This document shows, one piece after another, positions 36,280 to 47,300 of a stretch of DNA of 64,000 nt; positions within the stretch are counted from its first letter, which is position 1, and each line of letters opens with the position of its first letter. Under the pieces are notes generated by a model. The model was not told the DNA's origin and searched no databases. It worked only from the letters and a program-made list of their open reading frames with translations. A program made the translations under genes and the position numbers. The stretch spans positions 372,001 through 436,000 of the forward strand of contig VWZS01001985.1 in the NCBI GenBank assembly GCA_013397075.1, in the 5' to 3' direction. The DNA is from Rhabdornis inornatus (Eukaryota; Chordata; Aves; Passeriformes; Rhabdornithidae).

Positions 36280-37665
36280 ACTCTGTTTCCTGGGCACAGG
36301 AATCCTGCTCTTTTCTTTTTCCTCTCTGCTGCCCCATCCGTCAGTAACTGTGGTTCACACCTTAATTAATACAGATCCAGGCTGTGAATTTGGCAATTGG
36401 TAATCCAGTTTTATCTCTGCCCTGAGCCAGGATCCAGCTCAGACCCCACCAGAAGTGAGGAACACATTTTAATAGGGGTGTAGAAGGACAAAGTTTTCTT
36501 AAACAGAAGCATTTCCTTTCTCAATCCTCAGTCCTGTTCAGGATTCTGCATCTCCCCTACCTGATGTTTGCTCTGAGAAATGGCATAAAAAGCTTCGATT
36601 TCCAAATAAACCATTGCAAAAATAGTCCAAGTTAATTGCAAAAAGCTGGGGAAAAAGCTCTGCCCTTTCCTTGGGAGTTCCTGGAATGAATGTACCCTGC
36701 TCAGAATAGGAGAAGTATTTTATGGAGAGCTGTGACTTGCCTTTTCTGTTTGTTTTCCCAATTCACTCTGGAGAATGAGACATTTTTTCAGAGTAATCCA
36801 GTAGCCCGAGGAGGATTTGTACATGCAGATTGCTCATAATCTCTGCTGCAGGGTCAGAGAGCTGCCATGCAGCTCAGAGGAGGTTGAATCATAAAAAAAT
36901 ATGGCAGACATGGTAACTATTTGGCATGTTCCATACAACAAAAGATGAACAACAGCAACTGGGCCATTATCTTTATTTGCTAAAAATAGAGTCCCGCAAA
37001 GTTTAAAGAAAAGCATTTTATATTTGTAAACCTTCGAGATGGGCTTTGTGGCTTTGGGCTGTCGCATCCCCTTTCAAAGGCTGCCCTGCGCTCAGACAAT
37101 TGAAACTCGAGACAACATCAGGCTCAGCGGGGTGGGGGAATGAATATCTGTGCCATGACCGCGCTGCCCTCCCTCAGCCGAGCTTGGCACGGGAATGGGA
37201 GCTCTGCAACAGGTCCATCCCCCTGGAACCCGCACCCTGCGCCACGGCACATCCCAGGTGCCCCAGCCGGGCAGGGCACCAGGGCATGGCCAGAGCCACC
37301 AGGGAGGCAGCAGCTCTCTTGCCCACACCAGTGCCGAGCTCTGCACGGGCATTTGATACCCTGCAGCTGCCGCTGGGTGCAGGGCTGGGCGCTGCCGGCC
37401 CCTCCACGCCTCCAAGGAGCTGCTCATCACTCGCACACCCGCTTCCCTGGTACCCTATAATGAGGAAAAAACATATCCAAAGCCCCTTTGCGTTCTCCTT
37501 TGCATTTCCAGCTGCAGAGAAATCAATTTAGCCCAGTCTGACGTTTTAGGCAGCTCTGTTTTACCTCAGGTTATTTGGGCATTAATGCAGAAAAAAGTGA
37601 ATTTCTGATAGAGCAGCCCTAAAGCCACGGTAGCAGGAGATGATGTGATGCCCAGCACCAGACCC
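36280..37665. other. Spacer with AT-rich, possibly conserved block
   Basis: Intergenic. The interval 36580-37040 is AT-rich and low in CpG, unlike its surroundings, and contains a perfect MEF2 consensus CTAAAAATAG at 36980-36989. From 37040 to about 37530 it becomes GC-rich. No coding sequence is supported. Confidence 0.45.
36980..36989 (+). promoter_or_regulatory. MEF2 consensus site
   Basis: CTAAAAATAG fits the MEF2 consensus YTA(A/T)4TAR at every position. It lies about 6.6 kb upstream of the predicted MYH7B promoter, in an AT-rich block. A single site is weak evidence by itself. Confidence 0.4.
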
Positions 37666-37669
37666 ATAA

Positions 37670-37955
37670 AGACAGGTTTTTCAAGAACCTTTCAATGTAA
37701 TTACAGATTCCGCTTATGTTGTTAATATTGTTAAAAGAATAGAAGGATCAGTTTTAAAATATGTTAGTAGTGATAATCTGTATGTTTTTCTTACGTGTCT
37801 TTACAGAATTATACAACACAGAACTAACAAATATTTTGTTTCCCATATTAGCGCACATTTCTCGCTTCCAGGATTCTTAGCAGAAGGAAATGCAAGAGCA
37901 GATAAATTGACAATCACTGTTACAAGTACTTTGCCTAACAATAATACGGCTATTT
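37670..37955 (+). pseudogene. Endogenous retrovirus pol fragment (RNase H domain), class II-like
   Basis: Translation of one plus-strand frame from about 37670 reads as the C-terminal part of a retroviral RNase H. The signature TDSAYVV lies near 37700-37720, a QHRT-type segment near 37815 and an LPGFLAEGNARAD-type segment near 37868-37906. This resembles alpha/betaretrovirus (ERVK-like) Pol. The frame is bounded by a stop just upstream and another near 37987. No LTRs, gag, env or other pol domains were seen nearby, so it is a short, dead remnant. Confidence 0.7.
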
Positions 37956-38779
37956 TCTCATTGGGATATAATAATAAAAATAAATAGGGCTATTTTCATG
38001 GAAGGGACTTCAGAGGTCTCCTCGGGGAGCCAAACCTCTTGCTGGCACATCATCCACAAGAAAAAACAAGACAGCTCTGGAACCCTGGCTTCCCTGCGGT
38101 ATAAGCACCAGCTTCAGCCAGAGCGTGGCAGAAATCTATTGTCTCTAAGACTGTATTTCGATGCAAAATGCTCTGGTAAAGCCAGCAATCCTCCTCTCCC
38201 CCACGTGCGGCTATTGTTTGAAGTGCAGAACAATTGAAGGGTACTCTCATGGGCTAAAGATAGAACGGCAGCTGGTGCTGTCCTTTTCCCTGTAACTGAG
38301 AATAAAACAATGCCCGAGTATTGTCTGCATTGCTGGAGCGGTGACATTGGACTCTCTGCCAAGGGAGCATCTAAAAGATCAATGAAACCCGGGTTTATTT
38401 ATAAGCGGGTAGTGTCATTTCTTCCCCAAAGTAATTTCACTTCCTCGGCTTTTCCAGCGGACCCTTGTGTGCCGTGAAGTGGCCGTGGAGTGAGGCATAA
38501 ATAGCCCGAGCCTGGCTGCCAGAGGGGCAGCAGGGCCGGGGGTGCCAGGCTGCACCTTTGCTCCCCGAGCTGTGCCCAAGCCTCTGCAGCACCAGGGTGG
38601 GCACCAGCCATGGATGCGGCTCCTCTTCTGCCGGCAAAGCAGGGAGAACGTGCAGGGACCCAGCAGCTGCTCCTGGGACCAGACACCACCGACAGCAGCA
38701 CTTACATCCTCGGGGAGCTTTTATGATATCCCGAGGAGGAAAGGACACACTGGGTTCATCAAAGCCCGGCTCCTGTCCC

Positions 38780-39055
38780 TGCACAGACACCCCAACAACC
38801 CCACCCTGAGCATCCCTGGCAGCGCTGTCCAAACGCTCCTGGAGCTCTGGCAGCCTCGGGGCCGTGCCCGTTCCCTGGGGAGCCTGGGCAGTGCCAGCAC
38901 CCTCTGGGGCACGGAACAACCTTTCCTGATATCCAATCTAAACCCCTCGGACACAGCTCCAGCCATTCCCTGGCTCCTGTCACTGTCACAGAGAGCAGAG
39001 ATCGGTGCCTGTCCCTCTACTGCCCCTCAGGAGGGAGTTCCAGACTTGTAGGGAG
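38780..39055 (-). mobile_element. CR1 LINE fragment
   Basis: Contains CCTGGGGAGCCTGGGCAGTGCC and CCTTTCCTGATATCCAATCTAAACC, the inverted CR1 blocks. It lacks the terminal tail, so it is an internal piece. Confidence 0.8.
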
Positions 39056-40812
39056 GGTTATTTCACTTACCAGCCACCAAGCAAGTGGGAGCACAGACTC
39101 TGTGAGTGTGCGTGTGTGTTCAGCTCAGCTGCTGTGCTGGGGTGCTCAGGAAAACCCTGAGCCCAAAAGCCATGGGACAGAACCTTGTTTAGAGACAAGG
39201 GATGGTTTATAGGGGAAAGCTGCTGTCTGCAGTCCAGTCTAGAGACTGGATACCTGGAACCATTCACTGTGTCATTCATCGAACAGAAAAGCCCATCTTG
39301 GCTGATGTGCCATAGTGAGGTGAGAAGTTTTCCTGTCCTGATGTGAGGACATGCAGGAATTTTCCTCCCTCCTGGGTCTTGAGAAAGCTCCAAGCTGAGC
39401 AGGTCCCATAAAGAGCTCCCATGCCTGTTGCCACTCCACTTTGAACAATTGTTCCCTGCCATGTGATGGACTGAGCTCGATCTCGTGTGAGGGCTGATGA
39501 CCCAGAGCAGAGGGGAGGCTCCTTGTGGAGTGAGGGAGAAGGTGCAAGAGGGATGGAGATAGCAGAGGGCTGGGATGGGGTCATCCCAGGAACTGGTTGT
39601 GTGGGCTTGGTGTCTATGTGCAGGGCAACACCCACCCAAAATCCTCCAAAAATCTCCCGAATCTGCTCCCAGATCTCACAGCAGATGAAAACTGGTGCAA
39701 AACCAGAGCAGCTGGGGCACTGCAGGGGCAGACCATGCCCACAGTGTCAGAACTGCAGCCCAGCTCTGGTTCTGAACAGCCTCTGCCCCTCCCTTGCAGC
39801 CTCCAAGGCAGCTGCTGGTAATGATGTTCCAAGGTCTGTCCTGGCAGGCCAGCTGCAATTAAGGTGCTATTAAATATTCAGATGAACAGGGCAAGATTCT
39901 CTTTACTCTCATTATTTTGAAGTGCGTTGCCAAAACCTCACTGAAGGCTCACACATTCCAGTAATTCTGCAGTGTTCAGTACTACCTTCATTCCTACTCA
40001 GATGTTTTATCATGGCAATCCCCAGAAGAAAACCCTCAGAACCTCAAAACTGGAAAATTCAAGGCGAACAAACAAAACTTCTCCCATTTTCCCAGTCTCC
40101 AGTGACCTCACTCTCTCCATGCCTGCATGTGACCTTGCTTGCTAACTCTATACACTAATTTCTCATGCCATGTCTCTTCTCACTCCAGATATTAATTTTG
40201 GAGGTTCCCTATGTGGAGGGTCAGTCACGAACATGCCTGCGCTACCCAGGGCTCATGCATGGCGAGGTAGGAACCACTGCAGGAAGGTGCTCATGGCAAC
40301 AGCAGCTTTGTGTGTTTGTGTGCACAAAGGGTTAGAGAGGAATCACTGCCAGCCAAAGGACAGCCAGCTCAGCATGGGTCCAGCACTGTCCCCAGGCTGG
40401 GACACCCAGGCAGTACCCATGGTGGGAAGTGCCCAGGGAGCTGTGAGATGAGAGGACCCAGTGCCAACTCTGTCCTAAACCCTACAGGAGCACCTTAACT
40501 CCAGGATGCCAGCAGCAGCATTGCTGCTGCCCCCATCTCCTGCTCACTTTGAGGGGGCTGTGCTGGGCTGGTGGCTGCTCTCTCTGTCACCCTGGTGGGA
40601 CAGGGCTGGGGGTTTTGCCTTGGAGGGGGCTTTGCACAGGCAGGCTGAGCTGGAGGGATGTGATGGATCTGGCAGCACTGGGCTGTCACCTCCTGCCTTG
40701 CTGCAAGCAGACATCTCCACTCCATGGAAATATGCCTGAAATAGCCCCTCTGCAGATTGTCTTTATCTAATCAGTCGCCTTCACACCCCCCTCCAGTGCA
40801 TTTCAGGGAGCT

Positions 40813-40918
40813 GATAGTGGGGATATGTTAAGTGTGGAAACCTCTAGCGAACTGCCCAACACGGAGAGTAATTCTCCTTCCTGCCACTTATCAGAGCCTG
40901 CTAATGGGAAACATTCCT
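40813..40918. promoter_or_regulatory. Candidate MYH7B upstream enhancer (GATA, NKE, MCAT, GATA cluster)
   Basis: Four muscle/heart motifs in 106 bp: GATAG at 40813-40817, the Nkx2-5 element TTAAGTG at 40828-40834, an inverted GATA site CTTATCAG at 40887-40894, and a perfect MCAT box CATTCCT at 40912-40918. The cluster sits about 2.7 kb upstream of the predicted MYH7B promoter. Function is inferred from motif content alone. Confidence 0.35.
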
Positions 40919-43389
40919 TTTGGGGGTCAGGGAGCAGCCAGGGGATTTCTCTGGAGAGGGTGGCTGAGCCCCTGGCACCCTCCTGGCTCTCCAGGGCTGG
41001 GTTGGAGCTGGTCTGACCACAAAATGTTCATGGGCAGCTCTGCTGTCTGGTGCTGGTGGTGTCCTGTCCCATGGGGAGAAGCTTGTCTGGCCCTCAGGGG
41101 CTTGGCTGAGGAACCCCATCGTTTTCAATCACATCATGGGACACCAACAGCAAGCACAGAGCTCAGGGGGAAGAACAGGGGTGCCTCCGTGGTCAGGGGA
41201 GATGATGTTACTGCTGAGGGTGGGCATGCAGGGCTGGGGCATCATTTGGGCAGGCTATTCACTCTGGGCAAGAACAAGCTAAAGAAAACTCCTCTCTGTT
41301 CAGGCTGAAGCCACGAGCTTCTCGTTGTGCCCATGGCATTTTGTGGGAGGTCCATAGGATCCTACTGCCCTGTCCCACCTGCTGAGCAGGGCACAGCTCA
41401 GGCTTTGCCAGCCATACAAGGATGAGATTCCCAGCATCCAGAAAAACCACATCACAAACACCAGTGCCAAAAACACCCAAACCTGGCGGAAGAACCCTTC
41501 AGCAGCTGCTGGAGTGACCAATTCACATTTCCCCTTCTACAGATCTGTTTGGCCTTTGATGGACCCTGCTGGAACCTCTTCAAAGAGGGAGAGAAATCAG
41601 GGTGAACAGAAGGAACTGCAGGAGGAATCTCCGAAAATAAAATCGCTTTAAAGATAAGGCAGGGGAGGGGGTGAGCAGGGTGCGGGGCGAGTACATGCCC
41701 TGAGAAGAATGTGTGAGGCTGGGCCAGCTGGTGGGTCTGGGCCAAGGTCCCATCCCACTGCCAGGGCTCTTGTGGCAAAGGTACTTGGCACAGGACCCAC
41801 CAAACCTCAGGTCCCTCCAGGGAGTGGGTGGAAACCTGAAATATCAAACCTGACTCTGAGCCCAGGACAGAGAGGCAAAAGACCACCAGGGTCACCTCAG
41901 AGGGACCTGTGGTCTTCCAGAGCCTGTGGCTCTTCAGGATGCTGGAACTCTGCCATCTTGGCAAGATTGAGCATACCATGGTCAAGAGGGACCTCAGGAC
42001 TGGGGTCCCCATGGTGTCCCCTGGGGGGTTGCAGCAGATACTTCGGTGGAGTCCAGCTCTGCACCAGCTGCTCACAAATCCAGATGAGGACCTGCACTCC
42101 TGAACTCTAACCTGCTGAGGAGTGCCCACATGGGACATGGAGATGGGGCCCTGCACCCCATTTTATTGTGATGTACCCAAAGTCCTTGTTCATGCTGGAG
42201 ATTCCCCTCTATAGGAGCATTTCAGTTCTTGGGGGAGTCTGTCACCATGCAAAGCACTGACATTGCACTGCACTGCCAGTGAAGGCAACATCAACCCAGC
42301 CCTGAGCCCAGGCATCCTCCCTGCTGGGGCTCAACCCACAGAGGATGGGTCTGGAGTCCTCCTCCACCCCATGAATCTGCCAGACTTCTCTCCAAAGCAG
42401 GGTGGGAGGGCAGGGACCTTTCTGTTGGGGGGCACGGAGATGATGGCACTGGGAACCCAGCCTTGGGGGGGTATAGCAGCAAACCTGTGTGCTGGATGGA
42501 AAGACTGACCATGGCTGGGGCTCGCATTTGGGGCAGGTGCTGGGGCTGCAAAAAATCTCTCTGCAGCCTCGGCTGTGTGCCCAGGCTGAAGCCACATGCC
42601 CAAAGCAGCCTCTGGTGCTGCTATTCTGGCTGTGACAGAGCCTGTGCCACATCCAGCCTGGGCACAGCACTGCACAGCTGATCCTTCACCACTCCCTGCC
42701 TCAGTTTCCCCCACTGTCAGGAGGGTGCAGCAGCCCCAAGGTAGTTTGGGGTGTGAGAGGTGCTGAATGGGAAATATCAAACCCTGCAGCCACGGGCCCT
42801 GGCTCTCCATGTAGAAACCTCATTGCACTTTGGATGCCAGCAGCTAATAGCTTTTCCTTGAGCTGGCACAGCCCCAAGGTGTCCTGTTCTCGTCGTGGGC
42901 AGCCCATGGTGGTGCTGCCAGGATGGAGGTGTGCTCCAGGCTGCGATCACCGTGATGTACACTGCACCTTTGGGTTTGCTGTCTGGGTAGATGGTGTGCA
43001 GGAAACCCAGCAACCTCTCTGTTAAGAGATTATCAACTTAGCCTAGCCACAAAACAAGCTCCCATGCCAAGGTCAGGAGTTCAGGAAGCAGAACCTGGAG
43101 GATCAAGCCTTGAGGTGTCTGTCTGGGAGAAGCTAAAGCAGAGCTGAGTGAGAAGTTGGGATGTTCCAGCTGGAAAAGCCAGTGGCCACACACATCCCAC
43201 CAAAGAGCAACTCTCCTGGCATGGTACAAGGCAGGAGCAACAGGATCGAGTGCTCAGGTGCAGGAGGAACTGGCAGAGCTCTCATTCCTCAGCTTCCCCA
43301 CTGGAGCAGGCAGAGAAGGCTGGGAGAGCTGTGCTGCCTTCCCAAGCTGCAGTCTCTCACTCTGCCTTTGTACTCGCCTGACAATACAG

Positions 43390-43602
43390 GAATAAAAATA
43401 ACCAGGCTGCATTTGCAGAGAGATAAAAGTGAAGTTTGCCTTTTGTGTCTGTCTGGGCAGTGGGACAGCAGCACCAATGGAGCTGTGTGGACATGACACA
43501 TGGGAATTTCTGACATATCTTTTCCCACTCTGACCTTGACAGACACAATAAAAAGGGGCTTTGCAGCATGCACAGAGCCACTCAGTCCTAGCACCAAGGT
43601 CA
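43390..43602 (+). promoter_or_regulatory. MYH7B: Predicted MYH7B/miR-499 promoter
   Basis: In order: a near-MEF2 site (43390-43402), AGATAA (43421-43426), a CCAAT box (43474-43478), TGACCTTGA (43531-43539), a TATA-like ATAAAAAG (43548-43555) and an initiator TCAGTCC with its A at 43584. TGACCTTGA is the reverse complement of TCAAGGTCA, the full estrogen-related-receptor half site; a second copy differing at one base lies at 43594-43602. ERR-gamma control of Myh7b/miR-499 is known in mouse muscle, which agrees with this arrangement. The start site is inferred; the first exon donor is not clear. Confidence 0.5.
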
Positions 43603-44336
43603 GTAATACAGAGCATGTCTGTGTGCACGCGTGTCCCCTGTACTAACCCGCTTCACCCCTGCAGGGTGGCCGATCCCAGAGGACAGAGCTGGCTCTGGTG
43701 GCACGGGGGAGGGTGGGACAGACCTGGATCATGGGCATTTTTGTTGAGGACTGTGTATTTTGCCAAGTTGTGGCTCCATCCGTGATGGCTGCGGCGTTGC
43801 AGAGCTCTGCAGGGTGGCACTGCATTAGATGGATATTAGGAAGCACAGTCATAAAAGCGCTTTTCCAAGCAGCTGCCACTCCAGCCTTCTAGAAGGGTCT
43901 TCCCAGGGATAGTTCTCCAGCCTTGCTTTTATCTTGCTGCAGTATTGCTCAGCAGAACAGCCCTGGGTCTTTGCAGAGGGTTTGTGCAGGGCACCAGGGC
44001 TCCAGCAGGTCTGTAGAGCTGGGATAGGTTTTAGCTGAGCTTATCAAGGAAAGGGGTTTTATTGACAATCTCACCTAAAGTGGGAACGTGATTTTGACAC
44101 CAGAGCGATTCCAGCTCACCCAGCTGGGACTTCCAGCAGGGGGATGACAGAATGAGAAGGGAGAATGTTCAGTAATTGTCTCATTAATATAATTTTTATC
44201 AGCTAGCATTGTTGTTGCTGTCTTCTCTCTCTCCCTAAAATTAAAAGCTTGTTTGGTGTCTGTGTCGCTCTCGGTTCTCAGCCCAGTGGCGGGCGCTTCC
44301 CTCATGCACTGACCCCTTGTCCTTCCCTCCTTCCAG

Positions 44337-44394
44337 CACTCAGGTGTATTTCACTCTTCCTTTGCTGCTGCCAAGTGTTCCTCAGCTGGACAAG
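44337..44394 (+). other. MYH7B: MYH7B 5'UTR part of first coding exon
   Basis: A pyrimidine-rich tract ending in CCTTCCAG at 44336 looks like a splice acceptor, 58 bases before the start codon. This implies at least one non-coding exon upstream, as in mammalian MYH7B, and fits the predicted promoter near 43.58 kb. Confidence 0.55.
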
Positions 44395-47300
44395 ATGTCT
44401 CTGCTGGACATGAGCGAGTTTGGGGAGGCAGCTCCGTTCCTCCGGAAGAGCTACACGGAGCAGCTGAAGCTGCAGACGATCCCGTTCGATGGTAAGAGCC
44501 CCGGGCTGCTCAGCACAGCCCCGGGGGTGTCCCTGTATGTCACTGCCCCTCTGCCATGGCTCTCTCAGCATCCTCCTTTCCCTGTGCTGCTCCTCAAGGC
44601 ATCACAGGCAGAATTCTCCCAGCACGCTGATGGGCAAGATCTCACAAGTGAGAAAAGCAGGTTTTTGACTTTCCCCTTGTTTGCTGAGGAGTGGGTGGAA
44701 GTGATCCTTCATCTCCCCCAACCCTGAGGGGCAGGAGGGCTGAGGGACCCGTGTCAAAACCTTCTGCAGCTGTTTCATTTTGGAGGTGTCCTCTCTATCC
44801 CAGCCACCCTGCTCTTCCTTGGCTTGCCATGCTCAGGATCCAGGGCCCAATTTGCTCTTGAAGAGTTTTGCTTCCTCACACTGTCCTCATGACAGTCTGA
44901 GTGCAGGCATATATGAAGCAGCAGATTTCTATCAGGCTAGAAGTTGACCCCACCAAGGTAAAAAGCTGCCAAACATGAAGAAGGCAAAGAAATCCCAGCT
45001 CCTATGACCAAGAACATAGAAAGGAATAATCATTGTCCTTCCACACTATCAAACTGCATTTATGTGGCTTTCAGTTGACAATTTCACATGGTCTCCTACA
45101 TTTCAACCTGTATTATGTTTCCTTTCCTTTCCCTCTTCCATTTCTCCTCCAGGAAAGAAGCGAGCTTGGATCCCGGATGAGAAAGAAGCCTATATCGAAG
45201 TGGAAATAAAAGAAAGCTCTAGTGGCAAAGTCACTGTGGAAACCAAAGATAAGGAAGTAAGCAAATACCTTTCCTTTTCCAAGGGAGAGCAAGTGTGTGT
45301 GGAGGGGGGATATGTGTGACAGGATCACGTCTGAAGCCATGAGCTCTTGCTGATAACCCTGTCCTGCTGATCAGTCATGCCCTGGGGGGACACACACAGC
45401 AGTGTCAGCACACGTAGGCCAGTTCCTTGCCAAGAGTGGCACCAGTTCAGCATCTCCCACTGAGGGGTTGCAGTCACAGCTGGGGTATCCTGCAGGACAC
45501 ACATGATGGGGCTGGCCCAGCACAGCTCCTGCATGGGGAAGCACCCCCAGCACAGCCCTCTGTGATGCTGAACCAGTGCCTGGCCCATCCTGGAGCCTGG
45601 AACAACAGGTAAGGGGCCAATTGGCCAATTCCTGCTCCTTCCAGCCCAGATTTGCAGTGGGGTGAGCTGTTGGGAGGACAGGCTATGTCTGGTGGTGAGG
45701 CTCCAGCTTTCCATGGCAAAGCAAGCAAGGAGCAGCTGGTATTTGCCAAGATAATAACCAGTGCAATTAGCTGCAAATCAGTTCAATTGGTATTCCTTTC
45801 TTGGCTATGGGAGTCTCATGGCCCTGTAACTTCACTGCGGAGGGGAGACTCATGCTGGTATGAAACTGGGACAAAGAACAAGGACCTCACTAGGCAGTAG
45901 ATGATAGATAGACTTTGTTATTTCTATTTCATCTCTAGTCAGAGTAGCACAAAGAAGGGTTTGTGTCTGCTGAGTGTGAAAAAAAAGTGTAATTGTCTTT
46001 GAAAAGTGTCAAGACTTTGAAAATATTTTTGTCAGAATTTTGGAAAGCGAGTAAAGAGATTTGCCCTCTCCAAAGTAAAATTTGTCATAGAGGAGTTATG
46101 CATTTAAAAAGTTTATTCTGATATTTAGAACACCTTCAGATTCTGAGAACAGAGCAGTTTCCAAACCCTCTTTTGCTGTTTCCTCTTGAAACTGTTTTTT
46201 AATGATTTGTCATGGATTTACAAAATCAGTAACAATATCAGCTTTCCCTGGATAAGCATTTCCAGCAGAAAGTTTCCTCCCTTATCCTTCTGTGTACCCT
46301 CCTGCTTTTAACACCCGGCGCCTTTTAGCACCACACACTTCATCTTCACCCATAAAAAAGATAAACCCCTGAAAGAATTAATTTAATCTCTATTAACAAG
46401 ACCATTTGCTAAATCCAGCTTCTGCCATCCAGGCCAGATACGTAACGTGATATTTTCCCCGTGCTTCGTGTCGTGGGATTAAATAAATCCAGTTTTAAGT
46501 AATGGGGTACAGGCTTCAGCTGTTTGCCCAAATAACCAGAGATCTCTTGCAGCAAAAGACAGCGCTGGCATGAGCTTTTAGGCTGGGAAGGAGAATATAG
46601 GATGGGGGTGTCAAACACATTGTGGGGGAACAGCTTGGACCCCTCTGTCAGGCTCAGTGAGAGCCCTTCTCCCTGAACAGGGAACAAGCTGGGCTTTGTG
46701 GTTGGGTGCTGCTGGAGCTGTCCTGGGTCTGTCACCCCAAAATGTTGGGCAGTCCTGCCAGGATGCCTGCAGGCACTGGGGCCAAGGCTGTCCCCAGCAT
46801 GGGACTGTCAGGGTGTCCTTCCACAGGGCAGGTTTTGGGGCAGAGGGTGTTCGGTGAGCACTGGGGTCCCTCTGACGCGTCCCCCTCCTCTGACAGACAC
46901 GGGTGGTGAAGGAGGACGAGGTGCAGCCCATGAACCCCCCCAAATTTGACATGATTGAGGACATGGCCATGCTGACACACCTCAACGAGGCCTCTGTGCT
47001 CTACAACCTGAAGCGCCGCTACTCCCACTGGATGATCTACGTAAGCCCCGGGCACCCGTGGGGTGGGCAGCTGAGGGGGCACTGGGACACCCCCATCCCT
47101 CACCCACCCATTTCCCCCCTGCAGACCTACTCGGGGCTCTTCTGTGTCACCATCAACCCCTACAAGTGGCTGCCCGTGTACACGGCGCCCGTGGTGGCAG
47201 CGTACAAGGGCAAGCGGCGCTCGGAGGCACCCCCGCACATCTACTCCATCGCCGACAACGCCTACAACGACATGCTGCGCAGTAAGCCCTGCCTGGGACC

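Larger units (their letters stand above)
38060..43380. other. Spacer upstream of MYH7B
   Basis: About 5.3 kb without a supported gene. It holds a CR1 fragment (38780-39055), a TATA-like element near 38496, and a cluster of cardiac transcription-factor motifs at 40813-40918. The remainder is moderately GC-rich sequence in which I see no conserved coding or RNA pattern. Confidence 0.5.
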
